A DNA stretch of 64,000 bases from JANYCO01 sp035535995 (GTDB lineage: Bacteria > Bacteroidota > Bacteroidia > Cytophagales > Cytophagaceae). The DNA lies in NCBI GenBank assembly GCA_035535995.1, contig DATLOZ010000019.1:1-64000 (forward strand), in the 5' to 3' direction. The position numbers were made by a program, and so were the translations under genes. This document shows, piece after piece, positions 26,255 through 34,528 of this stretch. The notes under the pieces were generated by a model, which saw only the letters and a program-made list of their open reading frames with translations, searched no databases and was not told the DNA's origin. Every line of letters starts with the position of its first letter. Within the stretch, counting starts at the first letter, position 1.

Positions 26255-26312
26255 AAAATATTTTTCCCCATATTTGCCCCACTTTAAATTTCACTAAACA
26301 AAAGAAGTTGAT

Positions 26313-27188
26313 ATGAAAGCTTATGTATTTCCCGGTCAGGGATCACAATTTCCTGGTATGGGTAAAGACTTGTATGCCTCGTCTCCGAAAGCGAAGGAGT
26401 TATTTGACAAAGCCAACCAGATCCTTGGGTTCGAGATTACGAAAATAATGTTTGAAGGTACAGAAGAAGAGCTGAAACAAACTAAAGTAACACAGCCTGC
26501 GATATTCCTGCATTCTGTGATCCTGGCCTTGAACACTCCGGATTTTAAACCGGATATGGTGGCCGGGCATTCCCTGGGAGAATTTTCTGCTCTTGTAGCC
26601 AATGGTACACTGGCTTTTGAAGATGCCTTAACTTTGGTTTACAAAAGAGCGATGGCAATGCAAAAAGCCTGCGAGCAAAATCCGTCAACGATGGCAGCTA
26701 TTCTTGGTCTTGACGATGCGAAAGTAGAAGAGATCTGTAAAAGTATCACCGATGAAATCGTAGTAGCAGCTAATTACAACTGTCCTGGTCAGCTGGTGAT
26801 TTCAGGTTCTAATAAAGGAATTGAGATTGCTTGTGTGAAAATGAAAGAAGCCGGTGCTAAAAGGGCGCTTCCACTTCCGGTTGGAGGAGCTTTCCATTCA
26901 CCTCTGATGGAGCCTGCAAGGGCAGAACTGGCTACTGCTATTGAGAATACAAAATTTTCACAGCCTATATGCCCGGTATATCAAAATGTAAATGCAAAAC
27001 CTTCTACAAGCATAGAAGAGATCAAAAAAAATCTGATCGCGCAATTGACAGCTCCTGTAAGATGGACACAGACTGTGCAGAATATGGCTGCTGATGGCGC
27101 TACAGTATTTGTGGAATGTGGTCCTGGCAAGGTATTACAAGGATTGGTGAAAAAGATCCATCCGGCAGCAGAAGTGGCAGGAGTTTAA
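26313..27188 (+). CDS. fabD: Malonyl-CoA:ACP transacylase
   Basis: FabD loads malonyl groups on ACP for fatty-acid synthesis. The 291-residue protein has the GQGSQFPGMGKDL start, the nucleophile elbow GHSLGEFSAL with the catalytic serine (residue 88), the conserved GGAFHSPLM histidine and QNVNAKPSTS. The length is normal. It stands alone rather than in a fab cluster; a CATATTTG box at 26269-26276 fits a -7 element with no matching -33 box. A terminator follows. Confidence 0.95.
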   Translation: MKAYVFPGQGSQFPGMGKDLYASSPKAKELFDKANQILGFEITKIMFEGTEEELKQTKVTQPAIFLHSVILALNTPDFKPDMVAGHSLGEFSALVANGTLAFEDALTLVYKRAMAMQKACEQNPSTMAAILGLDDAKVEEICKSITDEIVVAANYNCPGQLVISGSNKGIEIACVKMKEAGAKRALPLPVGGAFHSPLMEPARAELATAIENTKFSQPICPVYQNVNAKPSTSIEEIKKNLIAQLTAPVRWTQTVQNMAADGATVFVECGPGKVLQGLVKKIHPAAEVAGV

Positions 27189-27214
27189 TATTTGAAAAAT
27201 GAATCACTAATTAG

Positions 27215-27249
27215 GGGAAGGATCCGGTTATGGAGGTCCTTCCCTTTTT
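27215..27249 (+). terminator. Intrinsic terminator of fabD
   Basis: GGGAAGGA (27215-27222) pairs with TCCTTCCC (27237-27244), extended by inner GC pairs, and is followed by a T run. Confidence 0.8.
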
Positions 27250-27501
27250 ATTTTAATTTTTAGAAAAAGACTATACGGCCGGTTTTCAAATAGGTTGTCT
27301 ATCTCAAGGGGTAAAGTTATACACAAATAGCTAGTTATAAGGTCCTAAAAACCCTCTTTTTTTGACTTTTTCAAGACATATTGTAAACTTACCATTAACT
27401 TTTTTGCCTAATTTAAGGTGTAGAAAACGTCATAAAAACCTGATTTAGTTTTTTTTATTATATCAATCTGCCTATATTTATAGCTTGAAACTGCTAGAAT
27501 T
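27250..27501. other. AT-rich spacer with no recognised gene
   Basis: This 252-base stretch between the fabD terminator and the small SprB-like gene contains no credible ORF or RNA gene. It presumably holds the promoter of the next two genes, but no TTTG-N19-TAnnTTTG pair is visible. Confidence 0.5.
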
Positions 27502-27825
27502 ATGGAAATAACTATTAAAAGACTTACTATTCTCCTTTTATTTTCATTTTGTGTTTTATCAATAAACATGAAATTAAATAATTTGGAAGTTGCACTCTCT
27601 TCAACCAATCCGAGTTCCGAAAATGCGTATGATGGTAAAATTTCAGTAAAAGTATCAGGAGGAAATCCACCTTATTATATTCATGTTATTAGTAATACGG
27701 CTTTTAATAATAAAACTTATGACAATAAATCTGATTTGGATCTGATCGGTCTGTCTAAAGGTGATTATTTTATTACTGTTACCGATGCTAAAAACCACAA
27801 ATTCTACCAAGCTATTAAATTGTAA
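27502..27825 (+). CDS. Small secreted protein with a single SprB-like repeat
   Basis: The 107-residue product has an N-terminal hydrophobic segment (about residues 8-22) and one beta domain with the SprB-repeat pattern: AYDGKISVKVSGGNPPYYIHV, then LIGLSKGDYFITVTDAKNHKF. SprB-type repeats occur in large adhesins of gliding Bacteroidota. Here one unit is made as a free protein with no sorting domain. Its stop codon is four bases before the likely start of the giant SprB-like protein, so the two should be translated from the same message and may act together. Confidence 0.75.
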   Translation: MEITIKRLTILLLFSFCVLSINMKLNNLEVALSSTNPSSENAYDGKISVKVSGGNPPYYIHVISNTAFNNKTYDNKSDLDLIGLSKGDYFITVTDAKNHKFYQAIKL

Positions 27826-27829
27826 AAAT

Positions 27830-30800
27830 ATGAAGTATATAAAATTACTGATTTCTGGAATTATATTTTCTTTAATCTGTATAGAAGGGTATTCTCAGAC
27901 TACTATTGATTTTACAAAAGACTTTGATCCTTCTCAACTTACGGTACCAGCTTCCACAGTAAACGACCCGCTTTGTGGAGGAAATACAGGTGGTATTATT
28001 GTACAAGGAGTAACAGAAAACTTGCCGGGAAACCCAACCTTTACCTATAGATTGCAAGGTCAAGGTACGGTACAAGACTCGGTTTATCAGGTAGTGACAA
28101 CTTCTAAAGGTCCTATTTATTTTTCTAATCTGGCCAGAGGTGGATACAATCTTACGATTTCTACTCCTGTATTGCCAGCAGGATCACAAGGTACAAAGGT
28201 ATCTTATCTTTCTACACAGGTAATTACAATTAACCCAATAATGCCTATTTCTGTGACAGGAAGCCAAGTAAATCCGAAATGTCCCAGCACAATAAATGGC
28301 TCGGCTACACTCACCGCTACGGATGGTACCCAACCTTACACATTTAATTGGAGCGGATTACCTGGTGGAGCTACTGTAAGCACAGGAACTACAAGTACAA
28401 CGGCTTCCGGATTACCGCTAGGAACTTATACTGCTACGGCTACAGATGCGAATGGATGCTCGCAAAGCTATGTATTTACTATTACCCAGGATCTTCCTAC
28501 TGTGAATCTTCAGTCAAATCCTGTCGGACCTATTTGTAAAGCTTCTTTTCCTCCTAACGTACTAATTACGTGGACTGCCAGTCCTGGAGCGGGATGGACG
28601 CCAAATCCCGCGGGAGCCTATTCCTGGGATAATGGTGTAACTTATTCTAATACAACTACCAAAAGTCAAACCTATACCAATTATTTACCAGTACCTTCCC
28701 AAAAAGTTTATTTCAAGGATATCAATAACTGCCCTGCTGTAGCCGTTCTTGATGTACCGATCGATGTTTTCCCAGTCTTTACATTATCTCCAGGAGGAAA
28801 TGTTTGTCCTGGACAACCGTTCACCGTCACAGCGAATATTTCCAAGTGCAGTGCTATCGGAGCAAATTGCCAGGTGTCTTTTGATGGTGTACTACAAAAT
28901 GTAGGAGACGTTGATTCTGTTTTTACTATAACTGCACCTAAAACTGTTTCCGTTGTTGTAACTAATGCTACAGGTTGTTCTAGTTCTCCGCAAACCGTTA
29001 ATATTGACACATTGGCTAAACCTCATATTACTTATTCTGTAAACCCAAGTCCAATTTGTCCTAACAACAGCTCTAATATTACCGTAAATTTTATTTGTAA
29101 TCCTGCCAATTGTACTGGTTACCAATACGACTTCAACGGAAACGGTTTGACAAACGTGCCAGCTTCTGCCACTGCTACCTTTGTGAGTCCTACTGTCGCA
29201 CAAACTACTGCTTTTCCATTGCAGGTAGTAAGTACATGTACCTTGGATACTACGGTTGTGGTAACTGTTTTTCCAAATAATACAAAGGTAAATGCTCCGG
29301 ATACTATTGTATGTGCCAATAACCTTGGTCCAAACGGACCGGTAACATTAACTGCTGTAGGGTTCAATTCTATCACAGACTGGACTCCGATCCCAGGTAT
29401 TCAAACTACTACCACTGTTACAGTATTGCCTTCCGCAAACACAACATATACAGTTTCAGGAATAGATGTAAATGGTTGTCCTCGCCAAGCTAGTCAGCAA
29501 GTAATATCCAATGCACAGCCTAACGTTACGACACCCGCTTCTGTCACTAAATGTAGCGGGGGACCCTCTGTGACGCTTACAGCTTCCGCAACAGGTACTA
29601 TTACTTATGATTGGGAAAGCTCTACCTATACATCTTTATTTACGGGGAATCCTTATATTGTAAACCCTTCTACCAATACAACATTCAATGTAGTAGGAAC
29701 AGACGCTAATGGTTGTAAAGATACGGCACAAGTTAATGTAGTGGTACTGGCCAGACCGGTTATCCAATCTTCCGTGGCTTCGCCTGCAACCATTTGTGCT
29801 GGAAATACAACAAGCATTCAGATCAATCCCGTTATGCCGTTTACAGCAAATGCAGCAGGAGGCTATTCTGTGTCCAATGGTACTACTTATGGAAACTCAG
29901 GAACATTTTCTGGGCTAGGACCTTTTAGTTCTACAACTACGATATATACAAAAATACGCGATAACCAAGGTTGTATCAGTGATTCTGTGCCTGTAACCAT
30001 CAATGTAAATCCATTCTCTTATAATGCAACGGTAGTAAATCCAACCTGTAGTTATAATTCTAATGGAAGTATTACAATCACCAGTGTATCTGGAGGAACA
30101 GCACCTTATAGTTACTCATTAAATAATGGACCAGTCACATCATTTACACCGCCAGTTACTTTTTCAAATTTACCAAGTAATACTTATCCATTAATAGTGA
30201 CTGATGCTTCAGCACAAGCCTGTAAGGATAGTATGTCTTTCTCTGTGATTACACCTTCTCCTCTTTCATTGGATACGCTTTCTTCAAATGATGTGAAATG
30301 TAAAGGCGATGCAAACGGAACAATCCCGGTGAATGTAACAGGAGGCACAGCTAATTTTGATTATTTCTTCACCGATACTTTAGGAACTTCTGTATTTGGT
30401 AATACAAGTAATAGAACCCCTACTTATTCAGGATTGGCAGCAGGTAACTATACAATAATTGTCAGAGATGCAAAGAAATGTATGGATACAGTAGGTAATG
30501 TTCCGATCAATCAGCCTGCTATAGCCTTGGCTGCTCCTGCGACTAGCGCTGTAAATGCTTGTTATGGTACTTCTACAGGATCTATCACTGTCTCTAGCGC
30601 AGCTACAGGTGGATGGGGAGGAAATGTATATGTGATGACCAGTGCACCTACACAGACGCTTGCAGGAATCCCGCAAACTATTTCGGCGCTTGCTGCTGGT
30701 ACATACAATTTCACTGTTACAGATTCTAAAGGTTGTGTAGTAAACTTTTCTCAAACAGTTACGCAGAATACGCAGATCCATCCCATGATGACTGCCTTGC

Positions 30801-31897
30801 AGTCGGATTGTGGCGTAGCAGGAGGAATAAATTATGCGCAGGCAACAGGTGGTACTTCTCCTTATACGTATAGCTTGGCTTCTTCAGGACCTTTCGGATC
30901 GCTGCCTGCAAATGAAACGGGATTAACGGTGAATACTACCAGAACCCTATATGTACTTGATAACTTAAATTGTCCTGCTGATACTACCGTTACAGTGTTA
31001 AATAAACCAAGAGCGATCCCGATTATTTCAATTACGGCTCCTCTTTGTCCAAACCAAAGTAACGGCACCATTACAATCGATTCTACACATATCAAACTTG
31101 CAGGAAGCCAGCCATTAGACTATCATTTGTATACCGATGCCAGTCCTACCGTTGGAATGGGAACCTTCACTGGGATCGCGCCTTCTGCAAGCGTAACCTT
31201 TACTTCTTTGGCCTCTGGGAAATATATCATGACCATGTCAGATCCTAATTGCGCCAACTATGTAGTGGATTCTTTCCGTGTATATACCAGCGCTACTAAT
31301 TATGTTGTAGTACAAGCACCTTTCACGGGATTGAATCCTGACTATGCAGAAATGATAGTACCAGTGACACCTGACTTTACAGTTTCTTCTATAGCCCTTG
31401 CAAGTGATGTAAATCAGAATACAGGTGTAGCCGTTCTTTATGATTATACAGGAGGAACTCCACAGATCGTCAACGGTCAGAAACAATACCAAATGAGTCT
31501 TGACAATGATATCTCATTTGCCTGGACTACGCTAAAAGACACCTTGAACGGACACTCTTATGTATCCTTCGCCAACCTGTCTCCTGGACCTCATACGATT
31601 TATGTAAAAGATCTGAATAACTGCCAGGATACGATTTTACTTCAGGTACCTGGAAAATTCTTTATTCCAAATCTTGTAACTCCTAACGGTGATGATCACA
31701 ACGATGTATTCGAAGTGGTTTCCCTTCCGGATAATTCAGAACTGAAAGTCTTCAACCGTTGGGGTGATCGAGTATACGAATCCTCTAACTACGATAATAA
31801 ATACGACTTCAAAGGACTTTCCGATGGAGTGTATTTTTACGATCTGGAATTCAACACAGGTACTCGTTTCAAAGGATGGGTACAAGTGCTTCGATGA
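27830..31897 (+). CDS. Giant SprB-like adhesin with T9SS type B sorting domain
   Basis: I start at the ATG at 27830 (MKYIKLLISGIIFSLICIEG), giving 1355 residues with a good signal peptide; the longer frame from 27761 overlaps the preceding gene. The body is a chain of Ig-like and SprB-type repeats, for example NGSATLTATDGTQPYTFNWSG...LPLGTYTATATDANGC near residue 160 and NGSITITSVSGGTAPYSYSL near 745, each ending in a VTDAxGC strand. The C terminus (IPNLVTPNGDDHNDVFEV...FNRWGDRVYESS...FKGWVQVLR) is a type B sorting domain. It should be exported by T9SS as a surface adhesin, possibly linked to gliding. A terminator follows. Confidence 0.88.
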   Translation: MKYIKLLISGIIFSLICIEGYSQTTIDFTKDFDPSQLTVPASTVNDPLCGGNTGGIIVQGVTENLPGNPTFTYRLQGQGTVQDSVYQVVTTSKGPIYFSNLARGGYNLTISTPVLPAGSQGTKVSYLSTQVITINPIMPISVTGSQVNPKCPSTINGSATLTATDGTQPYTFNWSGLPGGATVSTGTTSTTASGLPLGTYTATATDANGCSQSYVFTITQDLPTVNLQSNPVGPICKASFPPNVLITWTASPGAGWTPNPAGAYSWDNGVTYSNTTTKSQTYTNYLPVPSQKVYFKDINNCPAVAVLDVPIDVFPVFTLSPGGNVCPGQPFTVTANISKCSAIGANCQVSFDGVLQNVGDVDSVFTITAPKTVSVVVTNATGCSSSPQTVNIDTLAKPHITYSVNPSPICPNNSSNITVNFICNPANCTGYQYDFNGNGLTNVPASATATFVSPTVAQTTAFPLQVVSTCTLDTTVVVTVFPNNTKVNAPDTIVCANNLGPNGPVTLTAVGFNSITDWTPIPGIQTTTTVTVLPSANTTYTVSGIDVNGCPRQASQQVISNAQPNVTTPASVTKCSGGPSVTLTASATGTITYDWESSTYTSLFTGNPYIVNPSTNTTFNVVGTDANGCKDTAQVNVVVLARPVIQSSVASPATICAGNTTSIQINPVMPFTANAAGGYSVSNGTTYGNSGTFSGLGPFSSTTTIYTKIRDNQGCISDSVPVTINVNPFSYNATVVNPTCSYNSNGSITITSVSGGTAPYSYSLNNGPVTSFTPPVTFSNLPSNTYPLIVTDASAQACKDSMSFSVITPSPLSLDTLSSNDVKCKGDANGTIPVNVTGGTANFDYFFTDTLGTSVFGNTSNRTPTYSGLAAGNYTIIVRDAKKCMDTVGNVPINQPAIALAAPATSAVNACYGTSTGSITVSSAATGGWGGNVYVMTSAPTQTLAGIPQTISALAAGTYNFTVTDSKGCVVNFSQTVTQNTQIHPMMTALQSDCGVAGGINYAQATGGTSPYTYSLASSGPFGSLPANETGLTVNTTRTLYVLDNLNCPADTTVTVLNKPRAIPIISITAPLCPNQSNGTITIDSTHIKLAGSQPLDYHLYTDASPTVGMGTFTGIAPSASVTFTSLASGKYIMTMSDPNCANYVVDSFRVYTSATNYVVVQAPFTGLNPDYAEMIVPVTPDFTVSSIALASDVNQNTGVAVLYDYTGGTPQIVNGQKQYQMSLDNDISFAWTTLKDTLNGHSYVSFANLSPGPHTIYVKDLNNCQDTILLQVPGKFFIPNLVTPNGDDHNDVFEVVSLPDNSELKVFNRWGDRVYESSNYDNKYDFKGLSDGVYFYDLEFNTGTRFKGWVQVLR

Positions 31898-31920
31898 TCT
31901 AACTAAATGTCCTTAAATAA

Positions 31921-31946
31921 AAACCCACTCCCGAGTGGGTTTTTTG
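31921..31946 (+). terminator. Intrinsic terminator after the SprB-like adhesin
   Basis: AAACCCACT (31921-31929) and AGTGGGTTT (31934-31942) form a short-loop hairpin followed by T residues, 24 bases after the stop codon. Confidence 0.88.
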
Positions 31947-32004
31947 CATATAAAGAAATAGTTTGTATAGAAAAAAAATCTAGTACAACCGGATCAGTAA
32001 AAAG

Positions 32005-34416
32005 ATGCGCCGTCTCAAAGAAATAATAGCTTGCATGTTTTGTTGCGTGGCATTTTTTACCACACACGCACAGACCATTCAGGATATTCTCTCCGAATAC
32101 GATCGCAATACAGATTCTACTCAGAAGATAAGTTTACTGATTAAACTCGGACTCAACTATCAGAACCTTCACGCCTACCGCAAAGCGCTTGACTATTATA
32201 CTCAGGTCCTGAATATGCCTTCCAATGAGAAAACATTTGTAATGAAAAACGCAGCCTTGTGTTATGAAGAGTTGCATGAGTACGACAAAGCACTTGGTTT
32301 CTGGAAAGAAATTCTGGAAGACAAAAAAGCCAAAAGTGAACATAAAGAAGTCATCACGGCAATGGAAAAAATAGCCAATCTCAGTGTGCAAAATAATAAT
32401 TACACACAGGCTATCGAATACTCATTACTGCTCCTTCCGGAGTATTCGATGACTGGCAACAAAGCCGGCATGGCTTCTCTTTATAACAATCTTGGCTCTC
32501 TTTATAAAAAGACAGGAGATACCAAAAAATCGCAGGAGTACTTTGATAAATGCCGCGCGATGATCGATCAGAAAGATTCAGGTATCAATGAAAATGATCT
32601 TCCGGATATTCTTTTGAATATTGGTCTCACTCATACAGTAGCCGGTGAAATCGACGAAGCAAACATATACCTGGCTCGCGCTTTACTGATTAGAGAGAAA
32701 CAAAAGAAAAATGTAGAAGCTGCCAATATTCTTAATTACATGGCCGCTACTGATCTCATAGGTGCATATTATAGTGCTGCTAAAATAAAGATCGATAAAG
32801 CGCTTCAATACTTGAAGCAAGCCAAAGATGAACCACGCTACGATGAAGTAGAAATCGCCAGTTATAGAATTTATTGTGAACTATTATTGCGAAAAAAGAA
32901 AATAAAAGAGTTTAAATACTACAACACTATCTACAACAAACTCAAAGATCAGTTGTTGGCCAAAGAACAAAAACAAAATGTAGTAGTGCTTCAGCAGCAG
33001 GTAGAAATCGAAAAAATGGAAAGTGAGATCCGTCTGATGCAAACAGAGAAAGATTTTTTTATGCGTCAATCAGAACTGGAAAAAGATAAAAAAGAAAAAG
33101 AGCTTATCATTCAATCAAAAGAAATAGAATTGCTCAAACAAGCCAGAGATCTGCAATTGACAAAGATTCGTAACCAGGAACTAGACAAACAACGCATTGC
33201 GCAGCTACTTGAGCTCACCAACGAGAAAACAGCTTCCCTCGAACAAAAACACGCGATCAACCAATTACAAAAAAATGATGAGTACCAACTATTCACTATT
33301 GAAAAACAATCCAGGGAAAATAAAATGCTGGCCTTGGAAAAAAATGCTCGTGAGCAAAAACTAGCCGACGAAGCAGTGAAAAGAAAGTATGTCATGGGCC
33401 TGGCTATGCTTCTAATGGTAGTAGTAGCATTAATAGCGTGGTTTCTGTGGGAGCAGAAAAAAAATAATGACATGCTCGCCAAACAAAATGACATCATTCA
33501 AGACAACAACCAGAAAATTCAACAACAAAACAACGAGCTTTCTCAAGTGAATGAAGAGCTTTCGCAGGTAAACGAAGAGTTACATATGCACCGTGAAAAT
33601 CTGGAAATGCAAAACAAAGAACTTGAAAAAGCAAAACAGACAATTGCCAGTCAAAACGAAGAATTAAAAATTTATAATGTAAACCTGGAAAATATTGTAA
33701 ACAGTCGTACGCAAGAGTTGATGAACAGCAATGAAAAGTTGATTCGCAATAATAGTCAGTTGGAACAATTCGGGTACGTTGTATCACACAACTTGAGAGG
33801 CCCGATTGCAAGGCTATTGGGACTTGCGAATATTATCAATAAAAAAGCGATCGATGAAGAAAATAATTTATTCCTTGATAAAATTGTAGAAGTGACCAAA
33901 GATCTGGATTTGATCATTCATGATCTTAATCACGTATTGGAGGTACAAAAAGGAGTAGGACAGGAATTTGTAACGGTTTCTTTTGAGGAAAAAACAAGCA
34001 AGGTACTTGATCGTTTGGAAAATGAAATCAAAGAGAAAAAAGCAGTGATCCGTTACGACTACAGCGCTGCGCCGGAAGTAAAAGCGGTAAGAGTGTACGT
34101 GGAAAGTATTCTCTATAATCTGATTAGCAACGCGCTTAAGTACAGCAAGCCTGCTGTCGTTCCACAAATACATTTGGGGACAAAGACTGTCGGAGACTTT
34201 ATCATCTTAACCGTATCCGACAATGGCATCGGCATCGACATGGAAAAATATAAAGATAAATTATTCGGCCTTTACAAACGTTTCCATACTCATGTAGATG
34301 GAAAAGGAATGGGCTTGTATATGATCAAAACACAATTGGAAGTTATGGGAGGTAAGATAGAAGCGGAAAGTAAGTTGAATGAAGGAAGTATATTTAAAGC
34401 GTATTTTAAAAAATAA
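32005..34416 (+). CDS. Sensor histidine kinase with periplasmic TPR domain
   Basis: The 803-residue product has a signal sequence (1-22), TPR repeats (about 25-300), a long Gln/Glu/Lys-rich coiled coil (about 315-455), one membrane helix (about 462-482), a second coiled coil (490-575), a DHp domain with phospho-acceptor H595 in VVSHNLRGPIARLLGL, and an ATPase domain with N box ISNALKYS, G1 DNGIGID and G2 GKGMGLYM. The TPR part is outside the inner membrane, so it probably senses a protein or peptide there. No response regulator gene is adjacent. The DHp and ATPase segments closely resemble those of the kinase at 45794. Confidence 0.92.
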   Translation: MRRLKEIIACMFCCVAFFTTHAQTIQDILSEYDRNTDSTQKISLLIKLGLNYQNLHAYRKALDYYTQVLNMPSNEKTFVMKNAALCYEELHEYDKALGFWKEILEDKKAKSEHKEVITAMEKIANLSVQNNNYTQAIEYSLLLLPEYSMTGNKAGMASLYNNLGSLYKKTGDTKKSQEYFDKCRAMIDQKDSGINENDLPDILLNIGLTHTVAGEIDEANIYLARALLIREKQKKNVEAANILNYMAATDLIGAYYSAAKIKIDKALQYLKQAKDEPRYDEVEIASYRIYCELLLRKKKIKEFKYYNTIYNKLKDQLLAKEQKQNVVVLQQQVEIEKMESEIRLMQTEKDFFMRQSELEKDKKEKELIIQSKEIELLKQARDLQLTKIRNQELDKQRIAQLLELTNEKTASLEQKHAINQLQKNDEYQLFTIEKQSRENKMLALEKNAREQKLADEAVKRKYVMGLAMLLMVVVALIAWFLWEQKKNNDMLAKQNDIIQDNNQKIQQQNNELSQVNEELSQVNEELHMHRENLEMQNKELEKAKQTIASQNEELKIYNVNLENIVNSRTQELMNSNEKLIRNNSQLEQFGYVVSHNLRGPIARLLGLANIINKKAIDEENNLFLDKIVEVTKDLDLIIHDLNHVLEVQKGVGQEFVTVSFEEKTSKVLDRLENEIKEKKAVIRYDYSAAPEVKAVRVYVESILYNLISNALKYSKPAVVPQIHLGTKTVGDFIILTVSDNGIGIDMEKYKDKLFGLYKRFHTHVDGKGMGLYMIKTQLEVMGGKIEAESKLNEGSIFKAYFKK

Positions 34417-34468
34417 AATGCTTTGACAAACTGTAGCATTAAAATAAAAATAGGCGTAGCGCAGCATT

Positions 34469-34506
34469 AAAAAGCGAGTTGTTCTAAAATGAGCAACTCG
34501 CTTTTT
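34469..34506. terminator. Bidirectional terminator between convergent genes
   Basis: A 13-bp perfect stem (AAAAAGCGAGTTG at 34469-34481, CAACTCGCTTTTT at 34494-34506) with T runs on both strands separates the kinase gene and the glycosidase gene. Confidence 0.88.
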
Positions 34507-34528
34507 AATTCAAAATTCAAAATCGATT

